Assembly: GCA_903917735.1 (NCBI GenBank)
Contig: CAIXBR010000047.1
Span: 108,670-141,096, forward strand
Direction: 5' to 3'
DNA from: an uncultured Elusimicrobia bacterium
Lineage (GTDB): Bacteria > Elusimicrobiota > Elusimicrobia > Elusimicrobiales > UBA9959
Length of the DNA stretch: 32,427 nucleotides
Positions 14,269 to 22,230 of this stretch are shown here, piece by piece (within the stretch, counting starts at the first letter, position 1; every line of letters starts with the position of its first letter). Under the pieces are notes generated by a model that saw only the letters and a list, made by a program, of their open reading frames with translations, was not told the origin of the DNA and made no database searches. The position numbers and the translations under genes were made by a program.

Positions 14269-17200
14269 ATGAAAATAACCGAACTTTCCATTAAACGCCC
14301 CATCCTTACCACCATGATGATACTGACCCTCGTGGTGCTTGGCTTGTTCTCGTACTTCCGCCTGGGCGTGGACCAGTTGCCCAACGTGGAATTCCCTTAC
14401 GTATCGGTGCAGACCACGCTGCGCGGCGCCAGCCCGGAAGAAATAGAAACTTCCATCACAAAACCGATAGAAGAATCCGTCAACACCATCTCGGGGATAG
14501 AAGAACTGACCTCCACCAGTTATGAGGGCACGTCAAGTGTAATGGTTAAGTTCCAGCTTGAAAAGAACGGAGATGTGGGCGCGCAGGAAGTGCGTGACAA
14601 GATAAACGCGGTGCTGGCCCAGCTGCCGCAGGGCACCGACCAGCCCATAGTGTCCAAGCTGGACATCGGCGCCCAGGCCGTGATAAACATAGTGGTTTCC
14701 GGCAATCGGGACCTGATAGAGCTTACTCAGATCACCAAGAAGAAGATAAAAGAGAACATAGAGACGGTCAGCGGAGTGGGCTCGGTGAATATCGTGGGGG
14801 GACGCGAACGCGAAATACACATAGTCGTAAATCCGATGAAAATGGCCTCGCTGAACCTGTCCACCAAGCAGCTTAAGGATGCCATCACCCAGCAGAACAT
14901 TGAGACCCCCGGCGGCACGGTTGAACTGCCGACCAAAGACTTCGTGCTGAGGACGCTGGGCCGTATAGAAGATGTTAAGGATTTCGGCACTATAGTCATA
15001 GCCACCGTCAACGGCACCCCTATACACATCTCAGACATAGCCAGGGTAGAGGACACGGGCGAACGTATGACCTCGGCCTCCTCCCTTAACGGCAAGCCGG
15101 CCATTACGTTGGTAATAAAGAAGCAATCCGGCAGCAACACTGTGGAAGTGGTAAATAACATACGCACTAGATTACAGGAGCTACAAGCGCAAATCCCAGC
15201 CGGCATCGAGACCAAGATAGTAGGCGACCAGTCGAAATTTATAAAAGACTCGGTCAGCACGGTTGAAGAGCATCTGATACTGGGCGCCTTGTTCGCAGGC
15301 TTGATGGTGCTGGTCTTCATGGGGGATTTCCGCTCCACAATTATATCGGCTATGGCTATACCCACATCGCTGATAGCCACATTACTGTTCCTGGATTACG
15401 CCGGTTTCACACTTAACAACATGACCCTGCTGGGCCTGACCATAGCCGTGGGACTTGTCATAGACGACGCCATAGTGATGCTTGAGAATATCTACCGCCA
15501 TATGGAGGAGTATAATATTTCCCCATTGAAAGCGGCGCGTGAAGGCGCATCGGAAATAGGCTTCGCCGTCCTGGCAATGTCGATATCGCTGATAGTGATC
15601 TTCGTGCCGCTCGCGTACATGGGGGGAATGATCGGTCGTTTTGTAAAAAGCTACGGTCTCACCGTCGCCTTCGCCATAGCCGTAAGCACTTTCGTGGCAC
15701 TGACACTCACCCCCATGCTCTGCTCGCTGTTCCTCAAAGCAAAAAGCAGTGAAAAGACGAAGTTCCAGAAGTTCACCGACCACATTAACGAATACCTGGC
15801 GTCTAAATACATAGTAATGCTTGAGTGGGCGCTCTCGCACCGCAAAACCATGGTAACGGCCGCCGTAGGCATAATGTTGTCCACGATTCCGCTGTTCATG
15901 TTCATCGGCAAAGACTTCATGCCCACGGACGACACTGGCCAATACAAAATAACGGTAAAAGCGCCGGAAGGGACCAACCTAGAGGTAATGAAGCAGATCT
16001 TTTCCCAGATAGAAACCGAGACGCGGGCCATACCCTACGTAATAAACACACTGTCCTCAATAGGCGGCGGCACCGGCAGCGGAGGGCTTAGCGGCGGGTC
16101 GTCCGTAGTCAACGAGGGCTATATAACGGTGGAACTGGTGGATATTTCCAAACGTCCTTCGCTTAACAAGATCATGGCCTCGGCGCGCGAGATGATGGGC
16201 AAATACACGGGCCTGCGCACGGCCGTGACCGCGGACGGAGGGGGAGTGGGCGGCGGCGGAAAGGACCTGCAGTACGTGATCACGGGGCCGGACCTGGAAA
16301 AGATGCAGACTTATGCCGGGGCAGTGAAGGACAGGCTGAAAATGCTCAAGGGTGTGGCGGACGTGGACCTGAGCGTCTCGTATGCCAAGCCGGAATACCG
16401 CGTAAAAATAGACCGTGCCCGCGCGCATGACCTGGGTGTGAAGATAGAGGACATAGCCAACTCGCTCCGGACCATGGTGGGCGGCGAGGAAGACATAACC
16501 AAATTCAAAGACGGCGATGATCTTTACCAGGTGCGCGTGAGGGCGGACAGCAATTACCGCAACAGGAAAGACGTGCTTGAGGCCCTGGTGGTACCGGCCA
16601 AGGGCGACAGGATGGTGCGCCTCGACAGCGTGGCGAAAGTGGTGGAGGGCCTGGGCCCTACCCAGATAGAACGCCTTAACCGCCAGCGAAAGATCACTGT
16701 GGAGGCTAACAGCTCGGGTATGCCGCTGGGCCAGATGAGCAAAGAAGCAGAAAAAGCCTTTAAAGACCTTAAAGCCCCAGCCGGTTATTCAGGCAGCACC
16801 AGCGGCATGTCGAAGGAACTCGGCAAGATGTTGCTGGGCTTCGTAAAAGCGTTTTTGATGGCCTTCATATTTATCTACATAGTACTCGCAAGCCAGTTCG
16901 AGAGTTTCGTCTACCCGATAGCGATTATAATAGCACTGCCGCTCACGCTGCCCTTCGCCGTGCTCTCGCTGTTCATCACCGGCCAGAGCCTTACGTTATT
17001 CGGCATCATGGGTATCTTCATGCTGTTCGGCATAGTAAAGAAGAACGCCATCTTGCAGGTGGACTACACCAACACGCTGCGGGCGAAAGGCATGGCGCGC
17101 CATGAGGCCTCCATTGAAGCCAACAGGACCCGCCTGCGCCCCATCCTCATGACCACCCTGACGCTGGTGGCCTGCATGATACCGACGGCCCTGGGCCAGG

Positions 17201-17379
17201 GCGCCGGTTCCGGCTCAAGGCGGACCATGGCCTGGGTCATTATAGGCGGCCAGACGCTGTCGCTATTAATAACCCTCCTGATGACTCCGGTAACCTACTC
17301 TCTTTTCGACGACCTAGAAGTCTGGTTTAAAAATAAGTACATGAAACCAAAATTTCATCAGCCGGAAATTTCGAAATAG
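14269..17379 (+). CDS. RND-family multidrug efflux pump (HAE1/AcrB type)
   Basis: At 1036 residues it is full length, with twelve predicted membrane helices and two large periplasmic loops in two halves. It opens with the family signature MKITELSIKRPILTTMMILT. TM4 has the proton-relay aspartate pair in GLVIDDAIVMLENI (about residues 398-400), and TM10 carries the matching Lys in GIVKKNAIL (about 920). The Asp pair indicates a drug-type HAE1 pump. The periplasmic loop near residues 595-610 and 655-665 is unusually Gly/Ser-rich. TAGGA lies six bases before the ATG. It is the last gene of the operon and would take energy from the proton gradient to expel its substrate through the partner channel. 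Confidence 0.95.
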   Translation: MKITELSIKRPILTTMMILTLVVLGLFSYFRLGVDQLPNVEFPYVSVQTTLRGASPEEIETSITKPIEESVNTISGIEELTSTSYEGTSSVMVKFQLEKNGDVGAQEVRDKINAVLAQLPQGTDQPIVSKLDIGAQAVINIVVSGNRDLIELTQITKKKIKENIETVSGVGSVNIVGGREREIHIVVNPMKMASLNLSTKQLKDAITQQNIETPGGTVELPTKDFVLRTLGRIEDVKDFGTIVIATVNGTPIHISDIARVEDTGERMTSASSLNGKPAITLVIKKQSGSNTVEVVNNIRTRLQELQAQIPAGIETKIVGDQSKFIKDSVSTVEEHLILGALFAGLMVLVFMGDFRSTIISAMAIPTSLIATLLFLDYAGFTLNNMTLLGLTIAVGLVIDDAIVMLENIYRHMEEYNISPLKAAREGASEIGFAVLAMSISLIVIFVPLAYMGGMIGRFVKSYGLTVAFAIAVSTFVALTLTPMLCSLFLKAKSSEKTKFQKFTDHINEYLASKYIVMLEWALSHRKTMVTAAVGIMLSTIPLFMFIGKDFMPTDDTGQYKITVKAPEGTNLEVMKQIFSQIETETRAIPYVINTLSSIGGGTGSGGLSGGSSVVNEGYITVELVDISKRPSLNKIMASAREMMGKYTGLRTAVTADGGGVGGGGKDLQYVITGPDLEKMQTYAGAVKDRLKMLKGVADVDLSVSYAKPEYRVKIDRARAHDLGVKIEDIANSLRTMVGGEEDITKFKDGDDLYQVRVRADSNYRNRKDVLEALVVPAKGDRMVRLDSVAKVVEGLGPTQIERLNRQRKITVEANSSGMPLGQMSKEAEKAFKDLKAPAGYSGSTSGMSKELGKMLLGFVKAFLMAFIFIYIVLASQFESFVYPIAIIIALPLTLPFAVLSLFITGQSLTLFGIMGIFMLFGIVKKNAILQVDYTNTLRAKGMARHEASIEANRTRLRPILMTTLTLVACMIPTALGQGAGSGSRRTMAWVIIGGQTLSLLITLLMTPVTYSLFDDLEVWFKNKYMKPKFHQPEISK

Positions 17380-17581
17380 CAATGGACGCGACGGTATAAA
17401 CTTCGAAGCTTCACAGGAAATAGGAAGCATATATCTACGGCCGGGCGGATACTACCCTACCCAAACCCAAAATCCGCACAGCTCCTGTTTTCAAGCAGAA
17501 GAATAATTCCCATGCCAGGTAATCGCGGATAAGCGACACTTTATTTAGTTAGCGGCAGTCTGTATCACAGAGAGAGGCTTT

Positions 17582-18952
17582 ATAACTATCAAAAAACTGC
17601 GCATTATCTTTATATCGACTATCCTGTGGTCCATTTCATGTTCTTCCGGCAACGCTTCGGAAAGTGTGAGCATAAACACTATTTCTTTTAGCGGCAACCG
17701 CACCTCGGAAAGCACCCTGCGCGCGGCTATCCCCATAAAAGAAGGCGGAGCGCTGACGCAACAGGCGTTGGAAGAAACATACAACGCCCTCTATTCCATG
17801 CGGCTTTTTAAATCCGTGGAGATCTCTACTTCGGCGGCGGGGGAAGGGCTGGCGGACGTGCATATAGCAGCCAAGGACGGCTGGTATCTGATACCTATGC
17901 CCTTCGCTGTTTCCGGGCAAGGGGGAAGTTCTGCGGGACTTTTTCTTGTGTCCCGGAACGTATTTAAAAAAGCGGAATCGGTATCGGTATCCGGCGCTAT
18001 AGGCAGCGCCGGCGGCGCGGCGGCGGGTTTCTTTGAAAAAAACGGGCGTTCGCTCGCCGTCATGCATTCAGAACGCAGCGCCGAAGAGGGCTTTTATACG
18101 GACGGCGGGTACAGTTCCGCGCAGAATATGCGCAAGTCGGACGGGACGGATAACTTCACTTTCCTCTCCAAGTTCGGAACGCTTAAAAGCATGTATAAGC
18201 GGCGCAGACAAACAAACTCCATTTCAGCGGGATTCCCTCTAGCGCAAAGCGCCGGTCTCCCCGCGCTAAGCGCGGCGCTCAGCTACAATGGCGAGAAGAA
18301 CACCTACGGCGACGGCCTTAAAGAACTGCATGGCGGCGGACGGACGTCAAGCGTTTCGATCGGACTGAATGCCGGCGGACGCGGGGAAATGATGGATGAT
18401 ATGGGTGTTATCTTCGGCCTGGGCCTGGCCGACCTGGACAAGCGCATACAAAAGCTGCCTAAGCCCAAAAACACCTGGCGCGGCGGGCTCAACGTGGCCG
18501 TTGCCGGGGCTTGGACAGGTTCGGATTACGCTTTTTCCAAAACTGCGCTGTCCATTGAAAACTCCACTGCCTGGGGCGGCAGCAACAGGTTTTCGGTGCG
18601 CTGCGCAGGCGCGGTATCGGCCAACGCGCCTGAAAGCCAGTTATTCGCCACAGGCCGGGAAACCGGACTTATGGGGCAATATGCCCGCGAGTTCCGCGCC
18701 CCGAGGCTGGCAAGTCTAGGCGTCTCGTTCTCAAAGCCTCTCACTGTATCGAGGCGCGGGGTCTTCCAGGCGGCAGTATTTGCCGAAACGGCATTTGACC
18801 CGGCGGCATATTCCGCTACGGCCCAGAAAGGCGTGGGTTTTTCGTTGTTCTACAGATTCTGGCGCTTCCCATTGCCGCTGGGGTTCAGCCAGACCTATAG
18901 TTTCAGGGATAGGAACATGCAGGTCGCGGCCGCGATAGGTGGAAGATTCTGA
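17582..18952 (+). CDS. Single-POTRA Omp85-like outer-membrane protein, non-canonical start
   Basis: Residues read from GTG 17666 show one POTRA domain (ISFSGNRTSESTLRAAIPIKEGG, ALTQQALEETYNALYSMRLFKSVEIS) and then about 340 residues of amphipathic strands ending in AAAIGGRF, an Omp85-type barrel. Upstream in the same open frame (from 17549) lies an excellent signal peptide, KKLRIIFISTILWSISCSSGNA|SES, but no ATG, GTG or TTG occurs there. An AGAGAGG site at 17571-17577 points to ATA at 17582, which may be an AUA start or a mutated ATG. From GTG 17666 the protein would lack any export signal. It runs directly into the sigma-factor gene, so it may be the first gene of the cassette B operon. Confidence 0.72.
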   Translation: MTIKKLRIIFISTILWSISCSSGNASESVSINTISFSGNRTSESTLRAAIPIKEGGALTQQALEETYNALYSMRLFKSVEISTSAAGEGLADVHIAAKDGWYLIPMPFAVSGQGGSSAGLFLVSRNVFKKAESVSVSGAIGSAGGAAAGFFEKNGRSLAVMHSERSAEEGFYTDGGYSSAQNMRKSDGTDNFTFLSKFGTLKSMYKRRRQTNSISAGFPLAQSAGLPALSAALSYNGEKNTYGDGLKELHGGGRTSSVSIGLNAGGRGEMMDDMGVIFGLGLADLDKRIQKLPKPKNTWRGGLNVAVAGAWTGSDYAFSKTALSIENSTAWGGSNRFSVRCAGAVSANAPESQLFATGRETGLMGQYAREFRAPRLASLGVSFSKPLTVSRRGVFQAAVFAETAFDPAAYSATAQKGVGFSLFYRFWRFPLPLGFSQTYSFRDRNMQVAAAIGGRF

Positions 18953-18980
18953 AATTCATAAGGCTAAGGATAGTTTAACT

Positions 18981-19577
18981 GTGTCACTAACTGCGCGAAA
19001 AAAAGACGCGGAAGTCATAACCGCGGTTCGCAACGGCGACAAGGAGGAATTCTCCATTCTTGTGTGCCGCTACCAGGATAGGATCATTGCGTTCTGTCTC
19101 TCAATGCTTGCCGAAAGAGAGGCAGCGCGGGACGCGGCACAGGAGATATTTATAAAAGCCTTCAAGGGGCTTGATAGCTTTCACGGGGACGCGTCATTCG
19201 CCACCTGGCTCTATAAGATCGCCTATAACCACTGCTGTACCCTGTTACAGCGCAAGCACGCGGCGCGGACGGTAAGCCTCGACGGCATGTCTTTGCCGGA
19301 AAGGGAAGCCGCCGAGAAACGCATATGCCCGGAAAAACCAGCGGAAGAAGATGTATCACAACTCACCGCGCAGGCGGTTAATTCGCTGCCGGCCGGCTAC
19401 AGGGCGTCCATCTCCCTGCGTTTGCAAGGGGCGGATTATCAGACCATCGCGGTTAGCCTGGGAATTTCGGTGGACTCAGTGAAGGCCAGGTTGCGAAGAG
19501 CGCGCATCATACTGCGCGTACGTCTGCGACACTTTCTCCCCGGCGGCCAGTCTACACCGATGGAGGCTCGGAAATGA
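18981..19577 (+). CDS. ECF RNA polymerase sigma factor, intact (cassette B)
   Basis: Region 2 (EFSILVCRYQDRIIAFCLSML, ARDAAQEIFIKAFKGLDSFHGDASFATWLYKIAYN) and region 4 (LPAGYRASISLRLQGADYQTIAVSLGIS, SVKARLRRARIILR) are complete, about 198 residues. GTG 18981 is preferred because AAGGA is ten bases upstream; an earlier in-frame GTG at 18939, inside the preceding gene, would add 14 residues. The stop overlaps the anti-sigma start (ATGA), so the pair is translationally coupled. It directs RNA polymerase to envelope or stress promoters and is held by the anti-sigma factor. It is the only complete sigma factor of this subfamily in the window and could serve all cassettes. Confidence 0.92.
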   Translation: MSLTARKKDAEVITAVRNGDKEEFSILVCRYQDRIIAFCLSMLAEREAARDAAQEIFIKAFKGLDSFHGDASFATWLYKIAYNHCCTLLQRKHAARTVSLDGMSLPEREAAEKRICPEKPAEEDVSQLTAQAVNSLPAGYRASISLRLQGADYQTIAVSLGISVDSVKARLRRARIILRVRLRHFLPGGQSTPMEARK

Positions 19578-20035
19578 CACACGAAGAAATAAGAAAAGAT
19601 CTTTCTGCCTTTCACGACAGGGAATTGCAACTCTGGGAGATGCTGGAGATAAAAACACATCTGGCTACATGCCCGGAATGTTCTCTTGAAATTTCCCGGT
19701 TACGCGGCCTTGATGCGCTGTTAACTCCGCTGCCCCCTGGAACGGACCGGGAGTTCGCAGCGGAGGTAATGGCTCTTATAATTAATATCGCTCCGGTGGT
19801 GGAAGCACAGCCGTCTTACGCCGGTTGGTGGAAAGTGCCGGCCCTGGCGTTGGTCTCATGCGCGGTATATGCCGTCTGCGTTGAAACCGGTCTGCTGCCG
19901 ACCTGCTCCGATCCTCTCGCGTCCGCGCTGGCCGCGCAAAACGAAACCCAGACGCTGTCCAGCATGCTGTTCGGCAATAGCCGCGGCGGTAGCGAACAGG
20001 TGTTGGCAATGCTGCTTGATGGAGACAAAAAATGA
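19574..20035 (+). CDS. ZAS (zinc-finger) transmembrane anti-sigma factor, cassette B
   Basis: The 153 residues are paralogous along their whole length to the protein at 263-721. H29, C33 and C36 (HLATCPEC) are the zinc ligands, FHDREL precedes them, and GWWKVPALALVSCAVYAVCVETGLLP leads into the membrane span. The C-terminal end VLAMLLDGDKK matches MLAMLFEGGKK of the A copy. A GGAGG site lies just before the ATG, which overlaps the sigma stop; the gene end overlaps the sensor start. It should bind the sigma factor encoded immediately upstream at the inner membrane. Confidence 0.88.
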   Translation: MTHEEIRKDLSAFHDRELQLWEMLEIKTHLATCPECSLEISRLRGLDALLTPLPPGTDREFAAEVMALIINIAPVVEAQPSYAGWWKVPALALVSCAVYAVCVETGLLPTCSDPLASALAAQNETQTLSSMLFGNSRGGSEQVLAMLLDGDKK

Positions 20036-20433
20036 ATATCAAATGGAATCAGATAGCGTTAGGCGCAGTCGTCGGTTTTCTGTTGGGGGCCGCGTTTTCC
20101 CACTTTTATATGATCCGCCGGTTTCCTGGTCCGCCGCCTTTTGGCAGAGGCGGCCCTGGCGGCCCTATAGAAATGTTCAGCCGGGAGCTTAGTCTGACAG
20201 AACCGCAAAAAGAAAAGGTATCAGTCATCTTAAAAAAATATGAGCCTGAAATGGAAAAAACGATGCGCCCTAACCCTGAATTTGAGGTGGTCCGCAAGTC
20301 TATCCAGGCCGAGATATTGCTGATACTTACTCCTGAACAGGCCAAAAAGATGGAAATGATGGAAGAAAGAATGAAGGCGTTTCATCGGCCGGGCCACTTC
20401 CCTGGACCGGGGCCGGAAGGTGATTTTAAGTGA
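20032..20433 (+). CDS. Membrane-anchored CnrX/CpxP/Spy-like sensor (cassette B)
   Basis: The 133 residues share the layout of the 718-1122 protein: MNIKWNQIALGAVVGFLLGAAFSHFY anchor, Pro/Gly-rich spacer, helix with LSLTEPQKEKVSVILKKYEPEMEK, and LTPEQAKKMEMMEERM. Its flanks are much poorer in His than the A copy (only FHRPGHF near the end), so the two may respond to different signals. It is coupled to its neighbours by a 4-nt overlap on each side (ATGA, GTGA). The likely role is to sense the periplasm and control the anti-sigma factor, inferred from the CnrYXH parallel. Confidence 0.75.
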   Translation: MNIKWNQIALGAVVGFLLGAAFSHFYMIRRFPGPPPFGRGGPGGPIEMFSRELSLTEPQKEKVSVILKKYEPEMEKTMRPNPEFEVVRKSIQAEILLILTPEQAKKMEMMEERMKAFHRPGHFPGPGPEGDFK

Positions 20434-21257
20434 AGCCTCCGTGCAAAACAGTGTGCCGCTTTCTGTTGATGCCGGCGCTGTTAAGTATTATTTATACAGC
20501 TTGTGCCTGCGCGGGTCTTTTTGGCAGGGAAAAACTACAGGCTTCCTGGGCGGATAAAGTCATAACTGCGGACGGCATTCTTTCGGAGTGGCCAGCCGTT
20601 GCGGACACATTTGAAATAAACGGACTGCGATTTCGAGCTGCAAACGACAGCAAAAATCTCTACATCTCGGTCTCGGCGCATGAATCCTCCGCAAAGATGG
20701 TACTGACGGGACAGGCGCGCCAGGACGTTACTTTCTGGTTCCTCGCCGCCAAGACAAGAACAGTTGGCTTGCGTCTGCCATATGGCAAGCTTGGAGTTCC
20801 GCAGGGGCCTGAAATCCCGAAGCCTCCGGAGCCGGAATTCCTGGCCTCAGACAACGCCATCATCCCCAGCACTATTATGCCGCAGGGCGTTGAAATCATG
20901 GGGCAGCTTACCGACCGGTACCCGGCATACGAACTTAAAATCCCGCTGAATGAATTGCTGACAGCCGAAGGCAAAGTGTCTCTCGACTTTGAAACCGCCT
21001 ACGCGTCGGCGGACCTGAAGCAGAAGATGAAGGAAAAACTGGACGAAGCGGGAAAACAGTTCCGGTCTAGAACAGAAAACGCTCCAGGAGCGGGGGGCGG
21101 TCCTCCCGGAATGCGGGGAGGCGGAGGAATGCAAGGCGGGATGCCGCCCCAGGGTGCAGGCGGACCTCCGCGCGGTGGTCCGGGCGGTTTCAGCGCTCAG
21201 GAACTGCCTGATACCGTAACAGCGACGGTCTCGATAATTTTAGATGAATACAAATAA
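20430..21257 (+). CDS. Secreted CBM9/DOMON-like protein with Gly/Pro/Met-rich tail
   Basis: This 275-residue protein starts at a GTG overlapping the sensor stop, with GGAAGG upstream. It has a signal peptide (LLMPALLSIIYTACACA). The core opens with ITADGILSEWPAVAD, like the DGxLSEW entry strand of CBM9/DOMON-type beta-sandwiches, and continues with FRAANDSKNLYISVSA. A low-complexity stretch (about residues 215-260) is made of Gly, Pro, Met and Arg (MRGGGGMQGGMPPQGAGG). Such sandwiches bind sugars or haem; no ligand residue can be named here. It holds the place of the receiver gene in cassette A and is co-transcribed with the sigma module, so it may be part of the envelope response. Confidence 0.7.
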   Translation: MKPPCKTVCRFLLMPALLSIIYTACACAGLFGREKLQASWADKVITADGILSEWPAVADTFEINGLRFRAANDSKNLYISVSAHESSAKMVLTGQARQDVTFWFLAAKTRTVGLRLPYGKLGVPQGPEIPKPPEPEFLASDNAIIPSTIMPQGVEIMGQLTDRYPAYELKIPLNELLTAEGKVSLDFETAYASADLKQKMKEKLDEAGKQFRSRTENAPGAGGGPPGMRGGGGMQGGMPPQGAGGPPRGGPGGFSAQELPDTVTATVSIILDEYK

Positions 21258-21642
21258 CTTATCCCTTCGGGGCTCATGTGCGGCCTACGCATATCTGCGC
21301 GGGAGCCTCCTCATTTATTGTAAAAACAGCCTGGTTATGGTTATGCTGGCGGTACTAAGCGCGGCTTGCCTGGCAGTCGAAGCGCGGGCGAGCGAATATA
21401 CTGTTCTCAGCCCCGCGGACTCCGGCTACTGCAGTCTGCGCACCGCAATAACCGATATCAACGGCGCGGACAACATAACCAACACGATAACTTGGATATA
21501 CGGCTCGGGCGGCACACTGACACTTCTCAGCGACCTGCCCTCCGTAAACTACGCTACGACATGGGACCTCACCCATTCCTTTTCCACCCTGCCCGACCCT
21601 ATAAGCTTCTGGCTTAAGGTGAAACTGGCCTCAAAACCGTAA
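21244..21642 (+). pseudogene. Truncated autotransporter N-terminus (cassette B)
   Basis: The 132-residue frame overlaps the previous gene by 14 nt. After a long N-terminus and signal peptide (LAVLSAACLAVEARA), it matches residues 30-90 of the autotransporter at 1564-3879: DSGYCSLRTAITDIN against DSGADSLRKAITDTN, ITWIYGSGGTLTLLSDLP against VTWASGSGGTLTLLSDLP, and TWDL against VWDL. It then leaves the homology and ends in 20-odd unrelated residues. Neither passenger repeats nor the beta-barrel exist downstream, so it cannot display anything. It is best read as the stump of a deleted autotransporter. Confidence 0.82.
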
Positions 21643-22029
21643 GGCGTTCTTTGCGGTATGACGGAATACGGCGCCAGCGCTGAAACTGGCGCCGTGTCCG
21701 GTTTATCAAAGATAAACCTATGCATGATGATTTCACCCGGCTCCCCGGCGGACGCGGGATCCAGGCAAAGAATATCCCACGATATGCGTGAACAGGTGAA
21801 AACCGTTTCGGCGCTGCTGCTTGCGGGCGTTTTCTCCCGCGCGGATAAATATTCGCGGGACGACTGTTGGTGCAGAGAAGCTTGATAGGGGCATAGTTAT
21901 GCTCTTTGCGGGCCCACGGCCTTGCGCCCGGTGTTTACCGCCCCGCATTCCGCAGCGCCGCGAAAAATGCTGCTTCACGGTCATCGCGAGCGAGCTTTCG
22001 GCCTGTTCCTTTCCTAAGTTATAAACCTG
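21643..22029. other. Gene-free debris region with a strong hairpin
   Basis: No credible gene was found here. GGCGCCAG (21670-21677) pairs with CTGGCGCC (21686-21693) across an 8-nt loop, but no T-run follows. A stretch near 21979-21995 (GGTCATCGCGAGCGAGC) resembles intergenic dispersed repeats seen in many genomes; that likeness is an impression only. Confidence 0.5.
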
Positions 22030-22230
22030 ATGGGAAAATGGCCCAGCTCGGTGTCGGCGTTGTCGGTGCTGCTCTCGTTCGGTTTCGCTTTTCTGACCCT
22101 GTACCCGGCCATGAACGCGGCGAAACTGAACCCTATAGACGCCTTGCGCGCGAATAGGGGCGGGGCACGAACAGATTTATGGGGTATGGATACTTTACCG
22201 CGGCCGGAAAACGGCCGGCTTATTTTATGA
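22030..22230 (+). pseudogene. C-terminal remnant of an FtsX/MacB-type ABC permease
   Basis: The frame encodes SALSVLLSFGFAFLTLYPAMNAAKLNPIDALRAN, the pattern that closes MacB/FtsX permeases. The intact MacB in this window ends [29 protein letters not shown]. Only the last membrane helix and the terminal motif remain, followed by unrelated residues into the next gene. The rest of the permease is absent upstream, so this is a stump left by deletion. Confidence 0.75.
22201..22222 (+). terminator. Hairpin just before the protease start
   Basis: CGGCCG (22201-22206) and CGGCCG (22212-22217) can pair across GAAAA, followed by the T-rich GCTTATTTT. It sits after the permease remnant and a few bases before the ATG at 22227, so it may be the old terminator of the permease gene. 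Confidence 0.4.

Noticed and set aside
15382..15942. Minus-strand open frame of 186 codons inside the RND pump gene
   Set aside because: It is a shadow of the pump; the composition is His/Tyr-rich nonsense and the pump frame is unmistakable.
21658..21885. 75-codon frame after the autotransporter stump
   Set aside because: No ribosome site, no recognisable features and located in a deletion scar.
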